Source of the DNA: Malus domestica
Lineage: Eukaryota; Streptophyta; Magnoliopsida; Rosales; Rosaceae
Reading direction: 5' to 3'
DNA: 64,000 nucleotides
Assembly: GCF_042453785.1 (NCBI RefSeq)
Contig: NC_091674.1
Span: 29,895,501-29,959,500 of the forward strand
Position numbers and translations under genes: made by a program. Of this stretch, positions 32,501 through 44,516 are shown in pieces (within the stretch, counting starts at the first letter, position 1; every line of letters begins with the position of its first letter). The notes beneath the pieces were generated by a model that worked only from the letters and a program-made list of their open reading frames with translations, was not told where the DNA came from and made no database searches.

Positions 32501-35118
32501 GGTTACATCTTAAGGAAAGCATTAGAGTTCACTTCTTAACTTTCTTGCATAGGAAACATCAGAGTCTTCTGTCGAATAAGACCATTTCTGCCTGGACAAA
32601 AGGAAAAGAAGACATCGGTAGAACATATTGGTGAAAATGGGGAACTGGTAGTTGCAGACCGCTCCAAACCAGGGAAAGAGGGTCATCGATTGTTCAAGTT
32701 TAATAAGGTCTATGGTTCAGATGCAACTCAAGGTTCTCTACTTTGTGTCTTTAATGTTGGATAGATATTGTTCGATTCATCTGTTGATTCTCCTTGAAAA
32801 TGATTCTTCTCCGAACATGATTGTATAGTGACATACATTACGATTCTGAACTTGAGCAATTTATTTAACTGTGGCAGCTGAAGTATACGCTGACACACAA
32901 CCGTTGATACGATCTGTGCTTGATGGATACAATGTTTGTATTTGTGCTTATGGTCAAACTGGATCCGGGAAAACCTACACGATGGTATGTAACATCTTTA
33001 TATCCTACTTTTCATCACAGAACAATAATTTGAAAAGATGCTGACCAGATGTTTTATGTCTATTGTCTCCTCTCAGACTGGTCCTAATCAAGCAACTAAA
33101 GAGAACTGGGGGGTCAACTACCGGGCCTTAAACGACCTTTTTGACATCTCTCAATGTAGAAAAGGCTCCATTACATATGAAATTGGAGTCCAAATGGTTG
33201 AAATATACAACGAACAGGTGCGCGATTTGCTATCCAGTGATGGCGCTCAGAAGAAATATCCTTGTCGTTATGAAATGCGCTTCCTATTATTTTGAATACT
33301 TAAATGTTGTCTGAGTTAATTTGGTATCAGTCTTTTGTTTGCCTTGACTTGCACACACTTGGGATTATGACCCACTCTCAACCCAACGGGTTAGCTGTGC
33401 CAGATGCTAGCATGCACCCCGTGGAATCAACCTCAGATGTAATAAAATTGATGGGAATTGGGTTTAAGAACCGAGCTGTTAGTGCCACTGCTTTAAACGA
33501 AAGAAGTAGTCGCTCTCATAGGTTTGTACATCTCATCTTCATAAAATTCATTTAGTATATATCCACATGTTATATATTTTCTGGTGTGTATGATTTTAGC
33601 TTGAATGTCTATATACAGTGTTGTTACAGTACATGTACGTGGGAAGGATTTGAAGACTGGTTCCGCTTTGATTGGTAACCTTCATCTTGTAGATCTCGCG
33701 GGAAGTGAAAGAGTAGACCGTTCTGAGGTAACAGGAGATAGGCTCAAGGAAGCACAACATATAAACAAATCATTATCTTCTCTTGGAGATGTCATATTTG
33801 CTCTTGCACAAAAGAGCCCTCATGTACCTTACAGAAATAGCAAGCTCACTCAAGTCCTTCAAAGCTCTCTCGGTACTTCTTCGCTAGTTAGTTTCATTGA
33901 GTCGAAGATTCATAACAAAGTTGCTCTTGTCTTTCTCTAAGATTTGTCATTCATTGTGCGAAGTTTTATAAGATATGTAGTAATGCTAGAATATTTATGG
34001 TGTTTTACAACAGGTGGGCAAGCAAAAACGCTTATGTTTGTGCAGCTAAATCCTGACGCAAGTTCATTTTCCGAAAGTTTAAGTACTCTAAAGTTTGCTG
34101 AGAGGGCTGCCGGAGTTGAGTTGGGGGCTGCAAAAAGCAACAAAGAGGGCCGGGATGTTAGGGAATTAATGGAACAGGTTCTCATTTCATACGCATAATT
34201 GGAAAAATATGCATAAATAATGTTCTACAAAAAATTTATTGTTTCTAAATTTTTCTTGCCTCTGCAGGTAGCGTCTCTCAAAGACACGATTGCTAAGAAG
34301 GATGGCGAGATTGAGCGATTGCAATTACTTGATGGCCACAGTGAGAAGCGTGGGACGAGCTCATTTAGGTATGAATCTTCGCAACCAAGCAGAGTTTCTA
34401 GAGGTGGGAAGTGAAACCAAACACCGTTAAGTGGCGGGATAAAGGCTTAGGACTTAAGGCAGCTTCTGATCCTGAAAACTGTGTTTTTGTACAGTACTCA
34501 TAAGCTCCAGAAGTCCATGCATGACATTAAACAGCAAAATGATTTCCTCGGGCAATCATCAAAGATTGCCGGAGGTGATGACATAGGTCAGAATAAACCT
34601 ACAGATCATGCTGAGAACTTAGCATCTGGAGATGCAGATTCTGAGGGGAAATTAAGTGACTTATCTGACGGTGGTCTTTCTGCTGGAACAGAAACTGATG
34701 GCTCTACCGACAGCATGAATTATCCCGAAAGCACGAAATCTGACCCCTCGGAAAGGTAAGCATCACTTACACTGAATCTAATGCATTATCCAGACACCAA
34801 ACGAGGCCTATATGTAATGCTGTTGGTCATCTCTTACTAATGACTCATATTCTGCAGGCCTAAAAGGATTAGTAGGATTCCGCGACCCTCGCTTAAACCA
34901 GGAACAACTTCTTCACCTTCGGCATCAGGATCAAAGAGCGCTGCGAAGGTACCGTCAGGTATGTGAAAACATAGCTCTCAGCACCAGTTACTACTTCAGT
35001 TCGCCTTCTAATTATCAACATTATTACATCTCTCAACATGTCACAATCACTTGTTGCAGGCATGAGAAAAAGTAACAGTTCTTCGTCGCTGAAGCCGGTT
35101 GCGAAAAGTTGGAAATAA
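29568..35118 (+). CDS. kinesin-14 with calponin-homology domain (KCH/KIN-14 type)
   Basis: Minus-end-type microtubule motor, 1,114 aa from 22 coding exons: 29568-29682, 29777-29934, 30039-30131, 30249-30465, 30599-30726, 30825-30908, 31033-31110, 31192-31284, 31393-31422, 31576-32133, 32213-32294, 32377-32472, 32553-32732, 32878-32984, 33077-33255, 33357-33521, 33619-33872, 34014-34177, 34268-34410, 34495-34755, 34858-34958, 35060-35118. All phases agree and there is no internal stop. The CH domain is at about 40-140 ([16 protein letters not shown]). A coiled coil follows, with three 36-residue repeats. The motor starts near 578 ([12 protein letters not shown]), with P-loop GQTGSGKT at about 663-670, NERSSRSH (switch I) and DLAGSERV (switch II). 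A basic Ser-rich tail ([12 protein letters not shown]) ends the protein. One intron is AT-AC (33256-33356). Least certain are the junctions at 30465/30599 and 34410/34495. Confidence 0.9.
31759..32082 (+). repeat. three tandem 108-bp repeats in the kinesin coiled coil
   Basis: Each unit encodes 36 residues starting [34 protein letters not shown] or [17 protein letters not shown] and ending in a SESKxxxxK-like phrase. Units are similar but diverged, so the triplication is old. Exon 31576-32133 carries all three. Confidence 0.85.
33256..33356 (+). other. U12-type AT-AC intron in the kinesin motor domain
   Basis: The donor is ATATCCTT, the exact U12 consensus. The branch-like TGCCTTGAC ends 8 bases before the terminal AC. 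Removing 101 bases restores the frame (QKK then [11 protein letters not shown]). No GT-AG pair does so in this interval, and reading through gives stops. Confidence 0.85.
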
Positions 35119-35706
35119 TTAGAACTCAATCACTACAATAATTTCTCTTCTCAATTTTTTTATATACATGTATAGAGTTTTGTTTAGATGCAATTTTCTG
35201 AAAATTTTAACATCTCCTACCCTAGCTTTCTAATTACGTAACTTTTTGTTGAGTGAGCTCTAATGCAATTATGTAAATGTATATAATCAAACCAATGAGC
35301 GTTGTGTATAACCAATCAGGATCCCTTTTTTTTTTTTCCCATCAATTATATTCAAATTAATAATCTTTATCCCAAACCCAAATCGTATCGTTAAATTACA
35401 GTCGTATTAATCTTTATGTAAAACGTTAATCTTCATTTGAAGCATCACGTTTAAGCATTTCAAAGTCCGTTAAATATTAAACATATAATTAATATTACCA
35501 TGTAATAGTGTAATTGTAAAATGAAAACACCATGTCATATAGTAACTACTTTCCACTTACTATATTGTTTCGTATTTTACTATGGTAGGGTTAGAATACA
35601 TGTTTGAGCCAATGCTCTATTTGATAATTTTACTATTTGGGTTTAGGGTTTAGGGTTACTATGGTTATTTATATAATAAAATAAGTGACGTATGATCACC
35701 CTTTTG
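35119..35706. other. kinesin 3' flank
   Basis: AT-rich. 35,638-35,659 contains three telomere-like GGGTTTA units, too short to be meaningful. No gene. Confidence 0.4.
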
Positions 35707-36470
35707 CCGCTCTGTCCCAGTGGTTAAGGCGCTGGTCTATGAAACTGAGATTCCGAGTTCGACTCTTAGTTAGAGATGGGCAACGGTTATAGCAGACGGG
35801 TAACCGCGATTATTTATCCATAATCGTTTATACTCATACCCGTATAACCGTTTACCCGTTAGGTAATTGCCTAAACGGTTAACCATACTCATAACCGTGT
35901 ACCCATTTAATCGTAACCGTATACCCATTAACCGTAACTGTATACCCGTTTAACCGTTTTTTAACTCATTTATCCATTTTTTTACCCATTTACCATTTTT
36001 TCAATCGTCTACATGTTTTGTTTTAACAACTTAAAAATACAAAAAGTAACATTTGTCATAATTTTGGAAAGCTGGGGCTGAACTGGTTCCTTGCTTCCAA
36101 ACTCTACTACTTGCTCCCTTTGCAGTCTCGAGCACCTTTAAAAATGGAATATGCGGGCCAAAAGAAGCACCTACTGTGATAAGCACTTATTTTCTCTCAC
36201 AAAACACTGAGATTGAACAATTTATAGTTTTTATATTTTACATATGTTAGAATAAACGGTTAAATGGATACCTGTTATAACCGCGTGTAATACTCATAAG
36301 TGCCTATTTAAATTTTACAGGTAAACGGTTATACTCATAATCGTTTGTTTGTCTAAACGGTTATCCATAACCGTAACCGTGAACTTTAAATGGGCGGGTA
36401 AACACAGTTACCCATACTTGTGGGTATTTTGCCCATCCCTAGTCGCAATGTTTTTTACACTTTTTCCCTT
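35707..36470 (+). mobile_element. SINE-like tRNA-derived repeat split by a hAT-like element
   Basis: 35,713-35,731 resembles a Pol III A box (CCCAGTGGTTAAGGCG) and 35,755-35,765 a B box (GAGTTCGACTC). A cloverleaf does not close, so it is not a working tRNA. After about 35,771 another element interrupts, and the SINE-like part resumes at about 36,442 (GTCGCAATGTTTTTTACAC), comparable with the tail of the copy at 38,371-38,395. Confidence 0.55.
35771..36441. mobile_element. hAT-like non-autonomous element with 'accgtttaaccg' repeats
   Basis: Ends TAGAGATGGGCAA and TTGCCCATCCCTA are inverted repeats. The subterminal regions are packed with short motifs CCGTTTA, CGGTTA and TACCCGT in both orientations (35,780-35,990 and 36,245-36,420). 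No transposase. I could not resolve a clear target duplication. Confidence 0.65.
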
Positions 36471-36551
36471 TTTTATGAATGGAAGGGTATTTAATGTTAA
36501 AAGTTAGATAATTTTGTGGCCCATTCGGTGAGGTGCTGGTCTACCAAATTA

Positions 36552-38352
36552 GGCCATCTTCAACCGAATGGTTAAGAGGGCCAGAAGGTCGAAAATAACC
36601 AGAAAATCGTCTCTAACCGAGGGCCATGCCAGAGGGCTTGTGAGCCCCACAGAATCTGAAGGGGCCAAAAGGCTGGCCACATGTAGCCAGCCCTGGGCTG
36701 ACTGGAATTTTTTTACTGGTGTCAGTTTTACTGTCGGTTACTGATAGCAATGCTTCTAATAGTGTCGGTTCTATCCGACAGAAATTTAAAAACAAAAATT
36801 TGAATCCAACGGCTAGTTGGGGCCAGTTAAAGTCGGATTTTTTTTTTTTGCTGTTTTTTGGGCCAATTTTTCTTTTAATTCTTAAAAATTCTAAATTTTT
36901 TCCTATAAATACCTAAACCATTCATTCACCATTCCTCATAAAATTTTCACCATTTCAAATTCATATTTTCTTACCTCTTTCAAAAATATTTCCTTCAATT
37001 ATTTAAATAATTTTCAAATGGCCTCGTTTGCAATAAAATGTAGGGTTTGGACCCGAAAAGAATATGAAACTCTTTGCAAGGCTTATAGATGGGTGTCGGA
37101 AGATAGTGTGAGGGGGAGTTCTCAAACAAGTGAAGGTGTTTGGACTCGTGTGTCCAAAAAATACTTAGAGTTCTATGAAGGCACAACTCCACTGAATGTC
37201 TAAAACCACGGAGTTGTTCTTCAAGATGGAAGAAACATCTTCACCCAAGTTTAAACAAATGGCATCAAGCACTGTTAAAGCAGCGCTAACTACTACGACG
37301 AAATAAGTGTTTTCACAATTTATTTTAAATATTTAATTATATTACATTTAATTTCATGAATTACTTTCCTTTAATTTTTGTATATACATTTAATTATATT
37401 ACATTTAATTTCATAAATTAATTTCCTTTAATTTTTTGTAATTATATTTTCTAGGTACACCAAGCGGAGGAATTGTATATGGAGGGTAGCTCAAAACCCT
37501 TTCAGTTTCACAGTTGTTGGGAAATTTGTAAAGGGTGAGTGTTATTTGAAGATCCACCTCAACATAGAGTAGGTCCTACACCGGTGTTCGAAACTGCATC
37601 CTCAGCTGCAGATATGGATGAAGATGGATCTTCTACCATTCAACAAATAAGGGTAGAAAATCCGTCTTCGGGTGAAGGTTTCATACCTAGGGCTATGGGA
37701 CGAAACAAGGCACGAAGGTTGAAGGAAAAAGACAAGGTAAATGATGATTACGCCGCTCAACACGAAGTGGCGGCCTCATTGCGCTTAATAGCGGAGCAAA
37801 CTGCCATTGAGGCGGAAGAAAGGAACCGTAGGCATGAATTACGGGCCAAACAAATACAAGAAGAGATGAATTATAAGAATATGGAAATGAACACTTCGAA
37901 TTACACTCCAATGAGTAAGGCATATTTTGATAGAAAAAAAAAATTATGACCCGACGGCAGTTGTTTACCTCTGACTATACTCCTACGACGGCGGATGATG
38001 AAGATGATGGTGATTATGGATATTAAATTTAAGTTAATGTTGTTTTCAAATTTAAATTGTAGATTTTAAATTTAATTTGTCATTTTTAAATTTAAGTTGT
38101 AGTTTTTAAATATAAGTTGTTGTTGTTTTCAAATTTAAGTTGTTGTAGTTTTTAATTTAAATAATAAATTATGTTTGGCTCTCGGTTGGAGACTGTTTTT
38201 TGTGACATGGCTAAAACGAGCTCTATGACCATTTGATCCTCGGTTGAAGATAGAAGCAAATATGGTATTGTACTGTTCATTAAAATATTAATTTTTTGGA
38301 GGGCCAAAGGGCTAAAACGAGCCATCTGGCCAGCCCTCGGATGGAGATGGCC
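36552..38352 (+). mobile_element. PIF/Harbinger-like DNA transposon, transposase lost (1,801 bp)
   Basis: Inverted ends GGCCATCTTCAACCGA and, on the right, the complement of TCGGATGGAGATGGCC. The 3-bp direct repeat TTA (36,549-36,551 and 38,353-38,355) is the typical Harbinger target duplication. Inside there is only the accessory Myb/NAM-C ORF, with no DDE transposase. Confidence 0.8.
37018..37949 (+). pseudogene. Harbinger ORF1 (Myb-like plus NAM-associated C-terminal domain), broken
   Basis: The first piece, 37018-37203, reads SVEDSVRG-type Myb/trihelix sequence (RVWTRKEYETLCKAYRWVSE, then GVWTRVSKKYLEFY). The last piece, 37539-37949, holds PRAMGRNKARRLKEKDK and a coiled segment typical of NAM-associated C-terminal domains. 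Between them are in-frame stops (after TTPLNV, and in ICKG*VLFED at about 37,533) and a possible intron ending at TTTCTAG (37,455). Such genes are often misnamed 'glutathione S-transferase T3-like'. It is a decayed helper protein of the transposon, not a host gene. Confidence 0.7.
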
Positions 38353-38395
38353 TTAGCATTCCTGGGTTCGATACGCAGCGGAATCATTGTGCTTT

Positions 38396-40093
38396 TTATG
38401 CTTTTTTTTTAATGAATAATTTTGGGTTAAACGTTTTAGTGTTTTATGGAATGTTATTGTGTGTCCATAGCAATATATTTAATTTTTTTTAATACATTCG
38501 ATATTCCTACTACACTATTTTGAAGAGATGAAGAGATTTTAAATTCCAAATGCAGTGAGTTGATGAGAGTTTTATGATTTAATATTGATATTCATAGCAT
38601 TCAAACTCTCTTACTTTTATTGATATTATTTCAGGGTTAAGATCTTTTGATATATACTTGTGTTTCACTTTGATCGTAACTTCAGTTTTAAATTTAATGA
38701 CCTTTTAATTGTATCACATATCCTACTTCAGTCATTATGTCAATTTCTTAAACTGTTTCATTGTAGTTGAGCTGAACATTTTAGTCAACAATCAAATTAA
38801 CAAAAGTATGACAAAATAGTAAAAGTGAGTCGCATAACACAATCGAAAACTATAATTATAATATACATACCACCAAGCCAAAGAAAGATGATGGAGAGTT
38901 GACTGAAATGGGCACTAAATACTTTTCAAGAGATCTCCTCCAAATCAATGGTATGACTATCAAAATCGTGAGCATCAGCGTGTAGGTTTCAGATCTAAGT
39001 GGTAGTATCAGATCCCTTAGCTATTGTTCTAGGGAAATGACCCGATCTGGCCCATTCCTCGAAAGAAGTTTTTACTGGATTCCTATCTACCAAAATTTTA
39101 ACTTCTGGTTCCGGCTAACGAATAATCATTGAGTCATTCTCTTTCCGGACAACACATACAAAGAGACCCGTCAATAAATAATTAAGTAATTAGTGAACTT
39201 ATGAGAGATGTTTAGATTTAGTTTCTTTCTCTTCCATCTCCCGTCTATCTATTTTCTTTGGTTATAGTACCATTAAAAGTTGATTATAAAAATATGAAGG
39301 TTGGAGACCTCAACAGTTTGACAGTCGTTGATACTAATATGTGCATTCGGACTATTGGGATGTGTAAGCCCACTCAGTTGAAGATCGTCACATTTGGTGG
39401 TGTGTGGAGCCTGCAACATTGATCCGTAATTCAATTTTCAGAATTCAATATTTATTTTTTAGAAATTAATCTTCGGAGCCACAATTTCCCCCCATATCCA
39501 CACTCAAATTACTCAAAAGTGTAAAATTAACCTTAATACACTCAAATTCAGGAGTGTTCGATCAGGATTTCAAGTGATTATCTGAAAATCAAGTGTATTC
39601 AATCAGGATTTCAAAAGACTTTATAACATTGCAGATGTATCCAATTTGAAATTGATTTAAAAAAAAAAATTAAAAAGTTGGGAAAATCAGGTTATTAGAG
39701 AGATTTTTTCGTAATGTATTTTAATCATTTTCAAATATCTATTCACTCAAAATTTTATATAAAATCTCCAGAAATCAAATAAACTCCATCAAAATTTATG
39801 GATATATAAATCTATTAAAACCCCTCAAAATCTCAATTGAATATACCTCCCAAGCATAACGAGTGAAATTTAAAACAAAAAACAATAACAAATCAAAATA
39901 TTACTTCTCTCGTTAATTCTGATATGTGTTTTTACCTCAACATTGACAAGAGCTTGATTTGCATGGGTCTTTGAATGTGGTAGGTTGCAAAAGGAATGTT
40001 TTATCCCCTGCTATCGCGAGTGTTGATGTCCCTTCTGTCGCTCCACACGCGGTATTCCATGATCCTTATTTCATGCAAACATATATATAGCCA
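38396..40093. other. gene-free spacer
   Basis: 39,540-39,840 contains repeated AATCAGGATTTCAA phrases resembling another small MITE, with ends unresolved. No coding sequence recognised. Confidence 0.4.
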
Positions 40094-40335
40094 AGGTTTT
40101 AAAAGGCGTTAGACGTTAATCGGGCAGCAGACAAGAGTCTAGCATCTATACGTCTAGGCGAGGCTTATGCAGGGGTCTTGACAATTTTTTCTAATTTTAA
40201 ATAAATGTATTATATAACATATAAAAAAATGTTTACTTATATTTAAAAAAACATATAATTGTATACGAATACATAAATTGTACCCTAAAAATGACATATA
40301 GTGAGTTGGAAATCTTCTTTTTTATTTTATTTTAT
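40094..40335. repeat. 'GCCTAGGCG' repeat element, copy B (inverted relative to A)
   Basis: Starts AAGGTTTTAAAAGGCGTTAG, then TTAATCGGGCAG and CGTCTAGGCG, mirroring the right end of the element at 22,140-22,565. Confidence 0.55.
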
Positions 40336-41736
40336 TTAAGGGGGACAATTGATAGCATGCTACGGTTATCCACCCTTTCTAGAAGTCGGAAAGACAATGA
40401 GGCAGAAATCTTGAGTTGGGGTATATCTCTCCCAGAAGAAACATACCCCAACTACAAATTATAGTCTCTTATAATTAAGAAGAGAAGTTTCAACCGCATA
40501 AGTGTGCTATGTAAGTTAATGTCCGTGATTAGGGCGCCTTTGCACAAATATTTCTTCTCCACAAGTGCGTAGGTCAGCTTTCTCTACCAGAGATTTGACT
40601 AGTCACCCTTGAACCATTCAAAAGTGCAGATCCCTAATAGCAATCGTCCACGCCAACACCAAGTCAGCCAAAGCCAGCAGGCCAAATAGTAACAAACAAC
40701 CAAACAAACAAAGAGGCCAAAGTCCCACCACATGTTATGCGATGCTTCCAAAGAAACCCCATTACCCCACACTTGCCCTCCTATCTTCCTCCCACCCACC
40801 TTCCCAATCCTCCCCTTTTCCACAAAAACAACTTGGAAATTTGATTTGATTAAGATCTCAATTTAATTTAGATTTAGGCGGCCACAAAGACCACCACTTA
40901 TCAATAATGCTGCTTATTTTACTCAACCATTGACCCATCAATTTAATTTGAAGCTTTAGGACTCATGTATTAAAACACCATGTGCCTTTCATGGAAAATG
41001 TTCGCTACGGCTCGCTGTTATGTGAAAAAGTTATTTGACATCTAATAACAACGCAATTGCATTTCAAGAATAAGTTTTTGAAGATGCAAATGTGACGGTG
41101 TTGCAAACACACCACATATCATTTGAGAAAGTTAAAACGCTTGTCAATGTGTTAATGACTTGTTGCAGTGCTACAATGACATCCAGATTCTTCTCGATAA
41201 GAAAGTTTGAAGATTCAATTGTAAAAATATTACAAGTCAATTACAAACTGCCATACGAGAAAGTTACAATGCATAAACCATGCAATAACACATCAAATTC
41301 CAAATAGATCCAATCCTCATTTCCTCCAAAATACAATTACAAAGGGAGAATTATGAGAATCCAAACATAGTCTTTACTCCTTACTTAGTAGGAGATTACA
41401 TAGAGAGATAAAGTTAAAAGACTTTAAGCCTTCCTCTCTCTCTCTCTCTCCTCTTCCCTTTTATTCCCTCAAAATGGAACCATCTCCCATGACCTTAATT
41501 TACATATACATCTTTTGAGTTTTACACAAAAAAACTCACCATAAATTAAGCAAATTAGATCAACTCACATGACTTGTATATACAAAAATTACATTCTCTC
41601 CATCTCAAAGACCCCTCAAAAAAACATCTTCTTCCTCCTCCTCTTGATATTTTCCCAAAAGCACAAAGCCCTCTACTTTTCTCACAAAACTCTGCTTCTT
41701 CCAAAACAGAGGGCTCTGTTCCATACCCTTACTGTG
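40336..41736. other. spacer and 3' flank of the minus-strand gene
   Basis: No gene recognised. A CT-rich run lies at 41,433-41,458. Confidence 0.4.
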
Positions 41737-43047
41737 TCAAGCTACAGCAGAGATGCTGCAGTTCCTGCGGTCCCTGCTAAGACAATCAAACCCTTCGATC
41801 CGCACCGCGACTGGCTTGTCCCCGGATTTCATCCGGACACAGCCTCCGTTGCGCGATGACAACACGGGCTGTGTCGGCGAAAACGGAGCCATATTGCTGC
41901 TGTTGCCGAAATGCTCGTCTTGGATTACAGGATTTGATGCCCTGCTCGGCGGAGACCCGCAGAAAAACGGCGGCGATGAAGCCAATTGATTAGTACTGAA
42001 TCTATCATCACAATTCCCCTGTTTTCATAAATTAACCACAAAACAGGATGAAATAATTAGCTTTTGTTCTTGGGATTTTTTCATAAGTTGAAGATTCAGC
42101 TAAAACATGACAACAGAATTAAAAATAAACTAATTCCTGCCAATTAAAAAAACAAATTTCGAACCACCAAACAAGAAATATAAAATGAATACAAGAAATG
42201 ATTTCCACAAGCTCTTTTTCTCTGCACAACCTACATACCACGGTTTATTTATTTGGAAACTTTAACAACAAAAAATTTCAATACTGTTCAATTTAACGAA
42301 AAACTATACTTTTACACTAAAAAAAACTTAAAGTTTTCAAATCATTTTCATTAATTTTTTTTATTTATGTCACTTCATTCGACTGGATGCACGAAAAAAA
42401 AAAAATCTTTAACGAAAGCTTCCAGTAATGTTTAATTTAAAAAAAAATTTATATTTTTATATTAAAAAATCAATCATGATCCTTTTATTTTATTCTTATT
42501 TTGTAGCCCTTTTTATTATTTTTCTTAAAAAAAAAAAAGTGGGCACAAATCATTTTTTCTGAATATTAGCTCAAAATACTAAAACACGAGCGTAATGACG
42601 TTCTACGATTTATATACCGACCCCACTTACTGAAAAAAGACTTTGTTGTTGTTGTTTTTATTATTAGCTCAAAAATACATCCCATGAATATTAGGTCAAC
42701 AAATTTAAGGGGAAGAGAGGAACCTTGGTGAGAATAATATCCAGAATCTCAGACCCAGCTTCAGAATCTCCAATCTCCGATTGGTTGTGACTGTTGCAGC
42801 AGCAGAATCAAAAATCAAACACCCAAGAAAGAACAACCTTTGACTCGACCTACGAATTAAAACCTTAAGAAAAACAGATAAAGTGTGAGAAAAAAAAAGG
42901 TACGTACTTGAAGTATCTGAAGGGTCTGATGTTGTCGTTCAAGGAAGAAGTAAGGAAGCTCAATCGACGTGGTTTTGGGCACACAACTGAATCCATCCCC
43001 TCGCAGCCTACCATGGCGCTCTGCTCGTAACCGCACCTGCTCATCAT
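41737..43047 (-). CDS. conserved plant protein of unknown function (162 aa)
   Basis: Three coding exons on the minus strand: 42908-43047, 42724-42790 and 41737-42018. Donors are GTACGT and GTTCCT, acceptors GCAACAG and GAAAACAG, and the phases agree. The protein starts MMSRCGYEQSAMVGCEGMDS, then VCPKPRRLSFLTSSLNDNIR. The middle is an acidic DSEAGSEILDIILTK. Exon 3 carries SSPPFFCGSPPSRASNPVIQ and ends in a GFDCLSRDRRNCSISAVA tail. I recognise this block order from a small plant-specific family of unannotated proteins but know no function. No membrane segment or signal peptide. An acceptor just above the ATG (GGGCAG, about 43,090) suggests a 5'UTR intron. Confidence 0.8.
42253..42535 (-). repeat. 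two fragments of the AAGGAAAAC hAT-like MITE inside an intron
   Basis: 42,253-42,360 and 42,400-42,535 contain 'gttcaatttaacgaaaaac', 'aaagttttcaaatcattttc' and 'caatcatgatccttttattttattc', the complement of the element at 6561-6714. They lie within the second intron of the unknown-function gene. Confidence 0.55.
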
Positions 43048-43429
43048 CTTTGCTTCTTCTGCTGGAGAGATCTCACCAACAATAAAGCCTGCCCACCCAG
43101 ATTTCATTTCATCAAAATCAACCCCAAAAAAATAGAATAAAATAATACAAACTTTTGGATCAAGATTTAAATATAAAATATGATTTTTGTTAAACAACCC
43201 CAGAAGGAAAAAATGGGAAATTATGAGTTTTTCTTCATGATTTTTTTAACAAGTTGCAGATCTGCTGATGGAAAAGTTGCAGAAAACTCAGGAAAAAAAA
43301 GGGAGGAAACAAGAACCTTGAGCTGCAGCCACAGGAGGCTCCTCCGGGAGGATTTGAGAGGAAGAAGAAACCGGGTCTGCAAAACAGAGATTTTTTCTGG
43401 GCGTCTGAGAGGGAGAGAGAGATAAGGGT

Positions 43430-44512
43430 TGGGAGGCTGAGTATTTATGATACGTAGAAACAGGGGACGGAGAGAGAGAAAACAGATGATGATCTATATT
43501 GTGGACCGTTGGATGAGGTTGAGATTGGTGATGGATGAGCCCGATTTGGTCCACGTGGTCGGGATCTCCAGCTCGTTTTCTTCTGTAATAATAGTATAAT
43601 ACTATAAATAATTAATAATATTCTTATTTTAGCACAAGCCTACTAAGGAAAATATCTAAATTTTATTTATTTATAGCCAATTTCCCATTGACCAGTGACC
43701 ATTGACTCTGTGCAGTGCACAATCCAACTATTTTTTTTTATAAATTTTCTGATAAACTTGATAGATTATGATTAAGGAGACTCAAATCTTTATCTAACTC
43801 TTAAATTTGAAGTCCAGCAGATTTTCTTGTTATTTGATTAGAACAAGTTGAAATGGATAATCAACCAAAAAAGTATAAAAGTATCTGCACTGTTTGAACA
43901 ACTCTTTAGATGATGCAATGAGTCTTTAAGATAAGTGAGAAATTCAGTAAAGCTGTTTTTTCTTTTTCTTTTTGTCGAAAAAGATTTAGTAATGTTGTTT
44001 TAATAGGTCATTTTTCACATCGAATATGAACATGTGAGATCAAAATATATAGAATGTTCAAATTTTTATAAGGATGTGATATCTACACATTATTTTTTAA
44101 TTCTCTCATATCATTTTAATTTTTGACCTTCATCAGATGAATTGAAGAAGATAAAAGAATAAAATTAACAAAAGATGTGGGAGAAATAAAAAGGAATATG
44201 TGGATAACACACCACTTTTCATAAAACATAACGTACAAATAACATGATCAGATTGTCGTAACCATATTTTTTTTCTTAAAGTGGTTCTACACCCAATAGG
44301 CAAAATGCAATTCGTGGAGCCATGAAATTGCCACAAACTACACGAACGTGGTTTTGAGTATGTTACTTTGCCAAACCCGAATTTGAAAACTATTGGACAA
44401 AGTTTAAGGAAGCATATCAAAGTTTGACGACAAAAAAGAGGGGGTCAAAAAACATGGCAGATGATAGTTAATTAGATTCCGATGGGTTAAGGCTTGTAGA
44501 AATGGCTAACTG
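43430..44512. other. upstream spacer, no further gene
   Basis: AT-rich with no recognisable gene or bounded repeat. Probable promoter and leader of the minus-strand gene lie at its left edge. Confidence 0.4.
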
Positions 44513-44516
44513 CAAG

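Larger units (their letters stand above)
36515..38395 (+). mobile_element. second SINE-like copy, split by a PIF/Harbinger-like element
   Basis: The left half (36,515-36,551) has GCCCATTCGGTGAGGTGCTG and GTCTACCAAATTA. The right half (38,353-38,395) has the B-box-like CTGGGTTCGATACGC. Removing the insert joins the halves in the order seen in the copy at 35,707. Confidence 0.6.

Noticed and set aside
35638-35659. Telomere-like GGGTTTA units
   Set aside because: Only three units, too few to indicate an interstitial telomere array.
35707-35772. Possible tRNA gene (A and B boxes)
   Set aside because: The acceptor and anticodon stems do not close and a transposon interrupts it. SINE-like repeat instead.
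36613-36916. Short frames at the left end of the Harbinger element
   Set aside because: Subterminal non-coding sequence of the transposon.
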